From positions 11,932,476 through 11,996,475 of the forward strand of contig NC_072467.1 of assembly GCF_027596085.1 (NCBI RefSeq): a stretch of 64,000 nt of DNA, given 5' to 3'. Each line of letters begins with the position of its first letter. Positions within the stretch are counted from its first letter, which is position 1. The DNA is from Anoplopoma fimbria. Its lineage: Eukaryota; Chordata; Actinopteri; Perciformes; Anoplopomatidae. The position numbers were made by a program, and so were the translations under genes. The notes under the pieces are model-generated. The model made no database searches. It saw only the letters and a program-made list of their open reading frames with translations, and was not told the origin of the DNA. This document shows positions 25,050-36,102 of the stretch, one piece after another.

Positions 25050-26170
25050 AATGCTATGAGCTTAAACATGTTAAGCTATGACATGCTTTGATAAGTTTAC
25101 TTACCAATAACCTAAAATGGCACACTTTTATATACGTAGTGTTTACTACCTATGACATGCTTTGATATGTAATTGTTTTATATGGGATTGATATGATTGG
25201 GGCTTTCAGCAAAAATATGTTTTAAGTCTGAGGTAAGATTTCTTGCAATAGATGATGCTTTTATGAGTTAAAGAATAAACTGCAATATTAACTAATCTGT
25301 CTTCTCAACGTATCTGTTTTTGTTGCTAGAGTTTCAATACCAAATTGCAAAAAATAAATAAATACTGTACAATTGCATAGTGGAGTGACTCTAAGGCTGC
25401 TCTAATGGATTGCATTATGTTGCAAAGGTATATCTAATGGAAGTATTTCAGTACATTTAACTTGTATTTTTGAGACAAGCACAAAGCTTGGCAATAAGTG
25501 CAATATTTTGTCTCTTCTTTCTGGTGTTTTGGCTTTCTTTACAAGTCAAATATATGTAAAAGAGACTAAAATTCTGCTGGTTTAACCATAGACTGTAAAA
25601 AGTAAGCAGTATGTACAGCACAAATGTTTAAGTGTGTTAAAGGTTGTATTTTGAGTTATAATAACTTCTGCCTTGTATCTATTCATCATTATGGTATGGA
25701 CATTTAGAATGGTTTGTCTTAGCAACACAATATATTTTTGATTTCTCTGTCCATTTAAATTGGCTCCTTCAAGTGGACAGAATTTGGTAATGGAATTAAG
25801 ATACACAGTGATTTTGAACATTAAAACCATATAATGTATATATTTAGATGTATATAACATAATATATATTTAGTTCGAGGAGAAGGCATCCATCTCTCTC
25901 TGACTTAGGCTTAGATATTCATTTTGGCCCCTAAGGGCAATTCTTACTGTAGTTCAAGAAGCAACCTAAGCAGTTGTTTTCTGTCAGTTTGTGATCTTTT
26001 TTTCTTTTCTGTTTTTGGTCATTTTGTTTCTCTTTGGGGTTGTTTTTGGTCATTTTGTGGGTTTGTCACTTTGTGGTTGTTTTGATTGTGTCTCTTTAGT
26101 CGTGTCTCAAAAGCAGCACTGAACCAGAAAGTTCTCTTCAGTTTTATCATTAAAGGAATCCATATGTTTT
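25050..26170. other. Intergenic sequence downstream of CYP2
   Basis: AT-rich, with GTTTTTGGTCATTTTG-like tandem phrases near 26010-26070. No gene was recognised. Confidence 0.45.
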
Positions 26171-26174
26171 GTTA

Positions 26175-26395
26175 ATAATAATAATAATAATTAAGCCTTT
26201 ATTAGTCCCACAATGGGGAAATTATTTCTCTGCATTTAACCCATCCCGGAGGAGCAGTGGGCTGCAATGAATGAACTTGGGGTTAGGTGTCTTGCTCAAG
26301 GACACCTCGGCATGTTGCCGGTAGAGGGGTTTGAACCACCAACCTTGTGGTTATGGGACAAGCGCTCTACCTCATGTGCCACAGCCGCCTATGAA
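26175..26395 (-). mobile_element. tRNA-derived SINE
   Basis: On the minus strand it starts GGCGGCTGTGGCACATGAGG followed by TAGAGCGCTTGTCC and GGTTCAAACCCC: the A and B boxes of a tRNA-type RNA polymerase III promoter. The AGGTGTCCTTGAGCAAGACA phrase is typical of fish SINEs. Its tail ends in AATTATTATTATT repeats (26175-26195 on the plus strand). Confidence 0.8.
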
Positions 26396-26409
26396 ATATG
26401 AAATGATGT

Positions 26410-26498
26410 CTAAAATGAATACCTATGTTGAATACACTTCCTGTAAGTCGCTTTGGATAAAAGCGTCTGCTAAATGACTGTAATGTAATGTAATGTAA
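26410..26498 (+). repeat. L2-like 3' tail with hairpin and (TAATG)n
   Basis: TGTAAGTCGCTTTGGATAAA, then AGCGTCTGCTAAATGACTG and TAATG repeats. It is immediately next to the SINE and belongs to the same family as the tails at 3890, 35020 and 41284. Confidence 0.8.
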
Positions 26499-26851
26499 AA
26501 GATCTACTGATACTGAAGCAGTTTGAGAGAGACCACGCTTGTTATACTGTCCATGTCAGTGGAGTTGTCATAGATGTCCTATTTGTAAGAGCACTACATT
26601 TACCTGAAAATGCTTAGGCTTAAGAATGAAGTGTTTTTTTCTAACAGTATCTTTAGTTTAATCACATATAGGACTGAGAATTAAGGCATGTACAGCGAGG
26701 AACATTTGGCACTAAAGTTTGATTTGCTTTATCAGTCAGTAATAACTGTGATTCGACTCTGATCTACTGGTTGATTACAGATCTTCAGGTTAAATTAGTC
26801 CAATAACACTGCAGGTCACATGACTCCGTCGTTATACTCTTGGCGGCTGTT

Positions 26852-28240
26852 TTGCCAAAAATTTCCCCCCGGGCCCTCGACCCATCCCCATCTTTGGAAA
26901 TGTGCTGCAGCTCAATCTGGAGAGCCCTATTGCCGATCTGGAGAAGGTAGATAGATAGAGAAGTTAAATAATGTTTCCAAAAGAAAATACTTGCTTACTA
27001 TATTTATCCATAATAAATTCATGTCCTGGTGGATTTTGTTAGATTTCATAACCATAATGGAGCTGAGCTCTTTACCCTAAATGACCCAAGATATTAATTT
27101 AAAGGGATTTGTTCTGGCATATTCTGCAATTATTTAACAGTGTTGAAATCCCCCCCAAAAAAGTTATTTAAAGTGAGTTAGTTAAAAAATATCTATCAAA
27201 GTGGTGATATCTTGCTTAAAATAAGGGCTTATCCCACTGCCACACCCACTCCTACTTATAATTACCTGTTCATACTTGAACAATAAACTGGACTGGACAA
27301 ATCACACAAATGCACTGTACAAAAAGGGTCAGAGCAGACTCTATCTGCTGAGGAGACTGAGGTCCTTTGGAGTGCAGGGAGCACTCCTGAGGACTTTTTT
27401 CAACTCCGTGGTGGCATCAGCCATCTTTTATGGAGTGGTCTGCTGGAGCAGCAGCATCTCAGCAGCAGACAAGAAGAGACTGAATAAACTTGTGAGGAAG
27501 GCCAGCAGTGTGCTGGGGTGTCCATTGGACACGGTGGAGGTGGTGGGAGACAGGAGGGTGATGGCCAAGCTGTCATCCCTGATGAACAACACCTCCCACC
27601 CCATGCAGGACGCCCTGGCAGCTCTGTGCAGCTCCTTCAGCCACCGGCTGCTTCACCCCCGGTGTGTGAAGGAGAGGTACCGCAGGTCCTTCCTTCCTGC
27701 TGCTGTCAGGTTACACAACCAGCTCTGCTCCCAGCAGACCACATGACAATAAAAACACTGTGCAATAATGGTTAATATAGTTTTTTTTTTCTGTCTGTAA
27801 ATATTATATTTCAGTTATTGTGTTTTTCTACTGTTTTTATTGCTTATTTATAATACTTGTTTTTATTTTATTTTTATTTTTATTTTCATTTTTATTTTTA
27901 TCTTGTCTTCTTTACTATGTCTCTTGTGTGCACTTTAACTCTATGCTGCTGTAAGCCGACTAATAAAGGATTATCTTATCTTATCTTATCTTATAATTTA
28001 TTACTTGGGTTGATGATTGCACTAAATAAAGCTTATTCACCTAAGTTTCAGTAAGTCTAATATACTGAGTCACTGTGTCCCCAGCAGGCCCAGCGCTATG
28101 GTAACGTCTACAGCCATTTCATGTCCGAGGCCTGCGTCATCATCAATGGGCTGCAGGCCTTGAAAGAAGCCCTGGGCAACAAAGCTGCTGACTTCTCTGG
28201 CAGACCACAAGACCTCATGGTTAATCATGCTGTACAAGTT
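26852..28240 (+). pseudogene. Truncated second CYP2 gene (exons 1-2 only)
   Basis: Exon 1 relic (to 26946, GT donor after it) encodes NFPPGPRPIPIFGNVLQLNL and the following ESPIADLEK, but the frame upstream lacks a start codon and membrane anchor and meets a stop. Exon 2 relic (about 28088-28240, preceded by CCCCAGCAG) encodes RYGNVYSHF, a VIINGLQALKEAL segment and FSGRPQDLMVNHAVQ, aligning with exon 2 of the intact gene. Its usual donor is replaced by GTTAAG. No later exons follow: inverted histone block 2 begins about 550 bp downstream. A LINE fragment occupies intron 1. It is the remnant of a tandem CYP2 duplicate. Confidence 0.88.
27250..28000 (+). mobile_element. L2-type LINE 3' end in CYP2 pseudogene intron
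   Basis: The open frame 27276-27746 gives the C-terminal part of a non-LTR reverse transcriptase: NNKLDWTNHTNALYKKGQSR, AIFYGVVCW, NKLVRKASSVLGCPLD and ERYRRSFLPAAVRLHN. It is followed by an untranslated region and an AATAAAGGA-(TTATC)n tail at about 27961-27995. It is 5'-truncated. The sequence is related to, but not the same as, the fragment at 9857. Confidence 0.85.
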
Positions 28241-28794
28241 AAGCTACAGAGCAAGTTTGGGCTTTGGTCTGCAGACTCATTTTTCAATTCCACTGTATAC
28301 CATACACACATTTATTAAGACAGAACATATGGAAAAACAACTCTTTTCCCAGAGAAATAACTACCAACTAATGACTTTAAACATGTAAAGAGTTTAAAAG
28401 TCCCTATTATGGCACCACCTGGTGGTAGCAGGGAAAGAAGTATCAGCAAGTATTATCAGCAGCATGTACTTCAAGTGTCACATGTTGAAGTACTGGTTCT
28501 GCAGAAAAATGTCTCCTGTAACATGATGATCCTCTGATTTATATGACATTATCAGAGTGTTAACACTGATGTATCAAAATGTAAGCAGCATTTTACTGTT
28601 TTAATTGTTTTGAGACGGTAAGGTAGTTGAATCCAGTTGTTACCAACATATAGGGCCGGGCCCCTTCAAAAAGGTCACATGATATATCTGCAGAAGGAAC
28701 AAAGAAAAACCCTCCTGCTACACAAATTTCTATTCATTTTACTTTCATGTGAAGTACTGGATATTGTTTTTGTTTAAGTCAGCTTCACCTTATC
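28241..28794. other. Sequence between CYP2 pseudogene and block 2
   Basis: No exon was recognised. CTATTATGGCACCACCTGGT near 28405 resembles a repeat fragment. Confidence 0.4.
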
Positions 28795-29183
28795 TATGTT
28801 TATAACACTGATGGGATCTTCACACTAATATGTCAATACAGCAGCTAACTTTAGCACTTTAGGCATATTTGGATGCAAATACTTTTACTTGAGCAAAACA
28901 GAGTATTGCAGAACAGAGTATTTCTACACTGTTGTATTGGTACTTCTATTTCATAGACTACAAGATCGTAGTACTTATTTATCCACTGGTCCATCCCAAC
29001 AACGAACACATAGCATCTAAACTCTTGACCATCTACTTGTAGAGTTCTGTTGTTTCCCTTTACATCCTGGTCTTGACAGTCACTAAATCCCTGTTTACGC
29101 CTCTTGTCCTTGCAGGGAACGTTACATGTTTTGGCGCATGCTCAGTCCCGCTGAGATGACAACCAATCCTGTGAGAGCAACAG

Positions 29184-29240
29184 CACAGTCGTATTTGCAT
29201 CGAGTTGATATAAATAGACCGTCCACCGCGATGTGGGCAT
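29184..29240 (+). promoter_or_regulatory. H2B promoter (copy 2)
   Basis: CCAAT (in ACAACCAATCCTGTG just upstream), ATTTGCAT (octamer reverse, about 29193-29200) and ATATAAATA (about 29208-29217) are the mirror image of the other H2B promoters. Confidence 0.8.
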
Positions 29241-29268
29241 TATCTGTTTTAGGAAGATACGACATATC

Positions 29269-29643
29269 ATGCCTGACACCACAGTTAAAGCGCCCAAGAA
29301 GGGCTCCAAGAAAGCCGTCGCTAAGAGCGTCAGCAAGACTGGCAAGAAGAGGAGGAAGTCCAGGAAGGAGAGCTACGCCATCTACGTGTACAAAGTGATG
29401 AAGCAGGTCCACCCTGATACCGGCATCTCCTCTAAGGCCATGGGCATCATGAACTCGTTCGTGAGCGACATCTTTGAGCGCATCGCCGGTGAGGCCTCTC
29501 GTCTGGCTCACTACAACAAGCGCTCCACCATCACCTCCAGGGAGATCCAGACCGCTGTCCGCCTGCTGCTGCCCGGTGAGCTGGCGAAGCACGCCGTGTC
29601 TGAGGGAACCAAGGCCGTGACCAAGTACACGAGCTCCAAGTAA
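29269..29643 (+). CDS. h2b: Histone H2B (copy 2, intact)
   Basis: The 124-residue product is identical to the H2B proteins at 8254, 46447 and 51155. The start is the ATG at 29269 ([10 protein letters not shown]). It is the only H2B on the plus strand because its block is inverted. Promoter and stem-loop are intact, so it should be functional. A silent difference (TCTAAGGCC against TCCAAGGCC at the ISSKAMG codons) separates it from the other copies. Confidence 0.98.
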   Translation: MPDTTVKAPKKGSKKAVAKSVSKTGKKRRKSRKESYAIYVYKVMKQVHPDTGISSKAMGIMNSFVSDIFERIAGEASRLAHYNKRSTITSREIQTAVRLLLPGELAKHAVSEGTKAVTKYTSSK

Positions 29644-29677
29644 ACCTGATAAACCTGATGTAGACCAACAACACAAA

Positions 29678-29693
29678 GGCTCTTTTAAGAGCC
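29678..29693 (+). terminator. Histone 3' stem-loop of H2B copy 2
   Basis: GGCTCTTTTAAGAGCC, then ACACACTTCTTCTGAAGAGA. Confidence 0.95.
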
Positions 29694-31754
29694 ACACACT
29701 TCTTCTGAAGAGATTTCCCTATACCTGTGTGCGTTTATGATAAACATTTTTATGTAATGTATGCATGCATACATATACGTGTATGTATACATGCATATAT
29801 ATATATAATGGAGTGCTCCCAGTAACAAACACGTTATAATTGTACATTACATGCACTTGGTGGGTGACTGAGGTCACTATTTTGGTTCCTGGTTCAATGT
29901 TTGCATCAATAGATTATTCATGACTAATTGCGAATATTATTTCCAATTTTTTTCTAAGTTCTGGAAAGATCAAGAGTACTAGTATAACCTGTATATGATC
30001 AGAAGCTATCTTGTCTTTTAAAGAACTTGGTTAATTGTTGGCTGTTTGACTGGATTACTATGGTTCTTTGTTCAGTCTTTAATGGGTAACCAGAGAGCAC
30101 TGGAAAAATGCATCTGGCTGTTGACAATAAATATCAAAGAAACTAAGCCGGGGATCCTTTTCTTACTTCCTATTTAAGAGCTTTTCAACCTGTGTTTTAG
30201 CGATCTCTAATTGTGTCTTCTGCTGATATCTACAGAACAATTTAAAGCATCTGTGGAAAATCTTAAGCACAGAAAGGTTCAACTTTGTCTTACTAACCAA
30301 TTTCAAAGTCTACATGTTTAGATCATGAACCTGTTGATAGTCGACAGGTGAGTTTACAAAATCCTCATTTGTAGGTTATGGTAGTGGCAAAAAATCTTGG
30401 AAAAAATGTTGATTTCATGATATCAATCATTCTGAATGTATATCTGTATTATTAGTTTCTGATTATCCCACTTAGCATTGCAGTTGAGCCAATCCCAGCT
30501 GGCAGAGTTGACTTTAGGATCTAAAATTGAACAGTAGCTTTTCATGAACACATCTTACCATGACAAACTCCAGTTGAGATGTTTTCAAATGAAATCACTC
30601 ATGATTATTTTAAAAATGAAATTATATCCCTTAGCCCATTTTAATGTAGGTGGTCAAAAAACTCCTAAAAGGCATCTAACCACTTACTGTGTTTGAGATA
30701 TTTGGAGGGACAATAACCCATTTGATACAGCTTTCATATCAAGGTTTGTTAAATAGGTAGTAGAGTGACCACTACTAGAGGAAAGTGGGGATGTATTTAC
30801 AGAATTTTTGTGAAACCAGTGAGTTATATATTATATATAATTTTATGCCAACATGAATATAGCCTTTTTTCACTTGTTAATTTGTTATACATACCTCATT
30901 TTCCTCCTAAATCTATTTTGAATCTTAGATAATTTAACCTAAACAGGAAAGTGCTCTTTAAAGAAGACGTGTTCCTGTTGTCCAAGTGCTGATTAATCAC
31001 TTAATGTTTTTGAGTTGTTGTGAAAGTAAAACCTGGTCCAATACCTTGTAATATGTTATGCTAATTGGTGTTAAACACATACAGGTCAGTTGCAACTAAA
31101 ACTTCTTTTTGACAGAGTACAAGCAGCAGATGTTATTACTGTGTACATTTGTCAAATATTTACATTAACACTGCCCATTCAGAATAGAATAGTAAATAAC
31201 TGTTCATGGATGTGGCTTTGTTTTGCAAATGCAGACCATCATTATGCCAATACAATGACACAAAGTATAGAATACAAAATCAGAGTTCATGTTATTTATT
31301 AAATAGTTGTCTGGTTTGTATGCCTTTAAAAAAAATAAACCTGTCAAAAAAAGTGATAACAGTATGATATCAATGGATTCATGTAGGTCTGTTTCACTTA
31401 CTGCGATTGCACTTATTGGTATGATGTAAATAAGGTGCCTAAAAATCTGTTTTTATTGTGCCAAGTACGCATCTGTTTAGGGTCACTGGCTAGATGTGAA
31501 GAGTAGCTGCAAATTGTGCTGCTCCATCTCATCCTGAACTTTCAGACATTCACGTTCATTTTCAACTGGACTGAAACTGATTGATGTAGTAAATCAATTC
31601 AGTTTGAGGTCAATATTCTTAACCTTTTCACCTATATAGGTTTAGATTGTGATTAGTGAAGTAATCTTATAAAGCACTTTTCCTCCTCCATACATTGTTT
31701 TATGAATCTCAGTATAAACATTTTCAGGAATATGCTCTTAAAGATGATGTGGGT

Positions 31755-31770
31755 GGCTCTTAAAAGAGCC
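31755..31770 (-). terminator. Histone 3' stem-loop of H1 copy 2
   Basis: GGCTCTTAAAAGAGCC on the plus strand. Because the H1 frame is shifted, its new stop codon lies only two bases from the stem. Confidence 0.95.
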
Positions 31771-31772
31771 TT

Positions 31773-32414
31773 TTATCGGAGTGTTTGTTGTTGAGATAAC
31801 AGCTCACTTCTTCTTGGGTGCTGCCTTCTTTGCTTTGGGCTTGGCAGCCTTCTTAGCGGGGATTTCTTGGGTGCGGGGGCCTTTTTGACCACCTTCTTGG
31901 GACTCTTTGCTACTTTTTTGGGGCTCTTGGTCGCCTTCTTGGGGCTCTTTGTTGGTTTCTTGGCCGCTGCGGGTTTCTTCGCCTTCTTCGGTGACTTCTT
32001 AGCGACTGCTGGTTTCTTTACTGCCGCTGCTTTGGGCTTTTTGGCCGCTGCAGGTTTCTTAGCTGCGGGCTTCTTGGCTTTAGGAGCGGCTTTCTTGACC
32101 GGTTTCTCGACAGCCGTCTTGCTTATCTTGAAGGAGCCAGAGGCCCCGGTCCCCTTGGTCTGGACCAGAGTCCCCTTAGTCACCAGGTTCTTGATGGCGG
32201 TCTTGACCCGGGAGTTGTTCTTATCCACATCGTATCCTCCGGCGGCCAGAGCCTTCTTGACGGCGGCCGCAGACACGCCGCTCCGCTCCTTGGATGCGGC
32301 CACAGCTTTAACGATGAGCTCAGCGACGCTGGGACCAGTCTTCTTCGGCTTGGACACCTTCTTCTTGGCTACTTTGGCCGCAGCGGGAGCTGCAGCTGGA
32401 GCTACTTCTGCCAT
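31773..32414 (-). CDS. h1: Histone H1 (copy 2, frameshifted C-terminal end)
   Basis: The first 186 residues match intact H1 at 43773: tail, winged-helix globular domain and most of the Lys/Pro/Ala tail with its SPKK-type repeats. A single C missing from a five-C run (plus-strand GCGGGGATTTC near 31858) then shifts the frame, replacing the last 17 residues with 27 unrelated ones ending at TAA 31773-31775, two bases from the stem-loop. The same deletion is in the copy at 5457. The protein may still bind linker DNA, but a stop this close to the stem-loop could disturb stem-loop binding protein. The promoter elements are conserved upstream (TTTAAGT reversed near 32493, AC box near 32572). Confidence 0.88.
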   Translation of the reverse strand: MAEVAPAAAPAAAKVAKKKVSKPKKTGPSVAELIVKAVAASKERSGVSAAAVKKALAAGGYDVDKNNSRVKTAIKNLVTKGTLVQTKGTGASGSFKISKTAVEKPVKKAAPKAKKPAAKKPAAAKKPKAAAVKKPAVAKKSPKKAKKPAAAKKPTKSPKKATKSPKKVAKSPKKVVKKAPAPKKSPLRRLPSPKQRRQHPRRSELLSQQQTLR

Positions 32415-32990
32415 TTTGTAGCGTTGATGTGTTCGTCCTCACGGTAACAGAGAGTCTGTCTGACTGTTGAAGAGCTCAGAGCAGGGGGCTGCACTTAAAC
32501 ACACCATGAGAACCGTGGAGACTCAACCCAGCTCGTGGCTCCTCTGTGCACTCTGAAAGCAGAGTCACTTGTGTTTTCTCTTCACCGATAAAAGAGGAAA
32601 AACTGAATGTGGAAGAACTACTGAAGACTAACAGTGAAGGGAGCCGATAGCGGAAATGTTTCTCTTCATATTGAAGTCATGTAGAGCTCTGATGATCTCT
32701 GTATTTTGTTTGAGGAGCCTCCAAACCTCACCTACTTACCGCCGTGGACAGCACTGATGAGCGACTTTTCCCTCTAATTTCTCTCCTAAAGTGATTTAAA
32801 ATGCATCAGAGCTCCATCAAAAGACGTGTTCTAACTTGTACACAGGTTTGTTCAGGGTTACAATGTAAGAGAAACCATCTGATGTTGATCAGTTTTTAAT
32901 AAACTGAAGTTATTCTTGGAGCAGCAAACACACTGATGATGGCCGAGGCTTATGATGCAGTTTAGCCAGATTAACTATTAGGGCTGCTCC

Positions 32991-33554
32991 CTGTGACTGA
33001 GAACTTTTCCTCTGCTGATGGTTACTTTTCATAGTTTATAGTTCTACTATGAATGATCAAACATACTTACAAATTAATGTAGCCTGCAAAATCTTATATT
33101 ACAGAGTTTCACTGATACATTTATCATTCCTAAATATTAAAATGTCATTAAGTGTCAAACAACAGTGACTCAAATTGTCAATAGCACCTTCTTTAGAAAT
33201 CTCAGAGTCATACCGCAGTTCATATTCTACAGTTTGTATAAAACCACTTAGAAACAAAATGAAAAACACTATGCTGATAATCAAATAGCCGAATACAAAG
33301 GACTGCAGCCTGGTCGCCGTTTTAAGGTCTAAAGCCCCTTGAGGCCAATTGTGATTCGGCCTTCATGAATCATTTTGAATTGACCTGACATATTTCTCTC
33401 AGATGAGACAACCAAATTGAAGAGTAAATATTGTTTGGTAGTGCCCAGAAACAGCACAGGACCTTGGAGAGCGACTGTGCTATACTTTGATGCTGAGTGC
33501 TTTAAAACAGACTCGCATTAAGAGCGACTGTATCATGGAGTTGCTAAGTAACTT
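32991..33554. other. Intergenic sequence after block 2
   Basis: No gene or recognised repeat. Confidence 0.4.
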
Positions 33555-33995
33555 CAACAAAAATGTCCCATGATTTATTGTTATGCGGACGAAACGCAAC
33601 AACACCTACTCATGGACTGTTACAGAGCTCAAGAGGTCTGCTCCATGGTCTTGGTCTAGTTTTTCATGTTAATTATAATTCTGTTTGTTCTGTATGGCTT
33701 ATAGATGAGAAAATGCCTGTTAAAAGACAAGATTTGTTTCAGCTTCTTGACAGCATTACACATTTTTTAAATGTGGAAAACTAGATGTGTCATATGATCA
33801 GACTGTTAAAGACAGTGAGATGGTAATAAAACACTTTCTCACTGAGTTCAGAAGGAGGAGAACTCCAGATCCTCCCTTGGCACAAACTGAGCTTTTGATC
33901 CGTGCACATAGCACTTTTGGGGGTATTTTATGCATGTACATTTATAAATGGTGTAGATTTTATGAACTTTAAACCTGTTATAAAAATAAAAACTG
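33555..33995 (+). mobile_element. LINE 3' end (C-terminal finger region)
   Basis: One frame reads MIYCYADETQQHLLMDCYRA followed by QEV, a Cys/His segment of the kind found at the C-terminus of non-LTR retrotransposon ORF2; it is then broken by stops. The same stretch, also decayed, occurs at 40280-40774, where it ends in poly(A). Here it ends in AATAAAAAC. Confidence 0.7.
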
Positions 33996-34559
33996 ATCCG
34001 TCATTCAGAATGTCACACCTACGTATTGTCAATGACAACATCAGGGTAAAAAGGTCCTCCGTTATCCCTTGATATTGAATTCAACTCATGTCAATCAGAT
34101 ATACATATTTTTCCCATTTAAACAAGTTATATGAGTGAGTGGACACATTACATTGCGTCTCATAAGAAGAGTTATTTTTAACCAGCACGCAGTGGACACT
34201 GGGACTAAACTCAACCATTGAGGTATCTATACATCAAGGTTTTGGGACAGCAAAACATAATGTACCATAACTCTTGCAGCGCTTCTGATCAAAACATAAT
34301 AATTACATGATAATAGCACGCACGTTTTAGACGCATGCACACTGTTAACCCAGATTTAGTTCAAATTAAACTTTTAAGTGGTCATTAATTGTACTTTTAT
34401 GTTTTGTAAAACAACTGTGTCATTACTAAATCCATTTAGTTGTCTGCACTATTCAGCTGAAAATATTGAGTGCAATGATCATGTTTAGCAGAAATAACTT
34501 AGTATGTTACATTTGTGTAAGGGAGGGGAGGGGCACATTTGAAATTCACTCGAGTTAAA
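33996..34559. other. Intergenic sequence, nothing recognised
   Basis: No gene, RNA or repeat was identified. Confidence 0.4.
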
Positions 34560-34569
34560 ATAAGCGTGG

Positions 34570-34710
34570 TGTGCAGAGCAGAGAAAAGTCCAGAGAAGAG
34601 TCCAGAGCAGAGAAGAGTCCAGAGAAGAGTCCAGAGCAGAGAAGGGTCCAGAGAAGAGTCCAGAGAAGAGAAGAGTCCAGAGAAGAGTCGTGAGAAGAGA
34701 ATAGTTGTAC
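34570..34710. repeat. AGAGTCCAGAGAAG minisatellite
   Basis: About ten imperfect units of 13-15 bp built on GTCCAGAGAAGA, alternating with GTCCAGAGCAGAGAAG. The long minus-strand open frame across it is a by-product of the repeat. Confidence 0.9.
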
Positions 34711-35105
34711 TAGGCTGAAAACTCACCTCTTCAAGAAGCACTACCCTGAGCCTTCCTCGTAGCACTTATTGCATTCGTACTAGTTGTTGCACTTACTGTA
34801 TTCGTATCAGTTCGCTGCACTTATTGAATTCGTATTTGTTTACTGCACTTATCCTATTCGTATTAGTTTGTAGCACTTATTATATTCGTATTAGTCTGTT
34901 GCAATTATTGTTTTCGTAGTAATTTGCCTCTGCACTATACTTTTGCTCTGGTTTATGCTTTAAGATGCTTGTTTAAGAAAGGAGATGCACTTATGACTTC
35001 TGGTGACTAGTAGTTCTCTTGAATATATGTTGAATACACTTCCTGTAAGTCGCTTTGGATAAAAGCGTCTGCTAAATGACTGTAATGTAATGTAATGTAA
35101 TGTTA
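34711..35105 (+). repeat. Fish interspersed repeat ending in an L2-like tail
   Basis: ACTCACCTCTTCAAGAAGCA is followed by five GCACTTATT-type units with ATTCGTA, then TGTAAGTCGCTTTGGATAAA and a (TAATG)n end at 35085-35105. It shares its 3' end with 26410, 41284 and 3890 but keeps more 5' sequence. Confidence 0.75.
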
Positions 35106-35239
35106 TGATTTGTCAAAGAAAGAGCTACTGTAGTAGTTGTGAAATACAATCAAAATTGTGTTTGGTTGGTCCAGCTTTCTTTTAGAACATTTATTTCTTG
35201 TCATTAAAGCTGTGTTACTTGTGTTTTTCCCGAAAAGAC

Positions 35240-36102
35240 TACAGAGCCAACTGATATTCGAACACTGGTTCTCAGAGGGCTTCCAGTCATTCTTGGGGAC
35301 AATCCCACAGACTTCTACAAACCAGCCTTTGTAAGTAACAAGTATCGCAAAAGGACCATCACAGCATATTTCAGAATTATCACCATTATTTGATAGACAC
35401 TGTGAGTATAGTTTTATACAATTAAATAATACCACTTTGTTATATCACTAGTACAATCTGTGCATTCAGTCAGTTGCTGTGTGATTTGGTTAGGTTTCCA
35501 GTCCAAAACGATCTCCCCTATCTCCCAGCACCCCGATACAAAGGGTTCTTTTGTGGAGCTAGAAACAATCTAAAGAATTACACTAGGAAAACCTTAATAG
35601 TAAGCAATAGCTCTTTCCAACCGCTTTGGTCATTTGTGTTACATACTCCAGCATTCATAACCAGTTCACACCTTCCCTCATGTCACTGATTATCTTGTAA
35701 CTAGGCTACATTGCTTAACGTTATTGGTAGTTATTCAATGAGAAATGTCATAATTGTGTTCCTATGTTATCATTTATTAAGGACTCAGATGATGATGACT
35801 CATTCCGCCACATTGACATTGGGATCCTCCTCGTTGAGAAAGAAGGTGCTGAGCTCTCATCTTCCCTACATCTCAGTCCAGCCTTGTTGAAGATCATCGT
35901 TGAAGGAGAAGTTGTGATGGACCACAATCAAGACCCGCCAAAAGCTATGTGCCTTCTGTTTTGACTTGCATACACACTGCATCTCAACTACCCCAATTCA
36001 ATAAAGCTCACATTCCAGTTCATACAGCAGGTACTTCTTACATTGGGTCACAGTGAACTCAAACCAAGGTTACAAACCTTGAAGAACCAGCTTGCAATGT
36101 AG
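35240..36102 (+). pseudogene. Two-exon pseudogene of a fish multi-copy family (SAMD3-like C-terminal region)
   Basis: Exon A (about 35240-35330, GT donor) gives an RTLVLRGLPVILGDNPTDFY segment. Exon B starts after TATTAAG at 35782 with DSDDDDSFRHIDIGILLVEK and is in phase with exon A. At 35962-35964 an in-frame TGA stands where a glycine codon is expected; beyond it the same frame continues (TYTL-like HLNYP and QQVLLTLGHSELK) to TAG at 36100-36102. I know this tail from uncharacterised teleost proteins often labelled SAM domain-containing 3-like; that name is from memory. Upstream exons were not found. The function is unknown. Confidence 0.65.

Larger units (their letters stand above)
28795..32990. 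repeat. Histone block 2: inverted copy of the H1-H2B unit
   Basis: Read in reverse, this stretch follows 4870-9090 and 43190-47290 through the H1 upstream region, H1, the spacer, H2B and the H2B 5' flank. The spacer (about 29694-31754) has no gene. There is no H4 in this copy. With block 1 it forms a large inverted repeat around the ERV relic and both CYP2 loci. Confidence 0.85.

Noticed and set aside
31867..32421. Hydrophobic frame opposite H1 (also at 43766)
   Set aside because: The reverse complement of Lys/Ala/Pro-rich codons gives Leu/Phe/Gly-rich sequence; not a membrane protein.
34499..34765. Leu/Phe/Ser-rich frame on the minus strand
   Set aside because: Created by the AGAGTCCAGAGAAG minisatellite.
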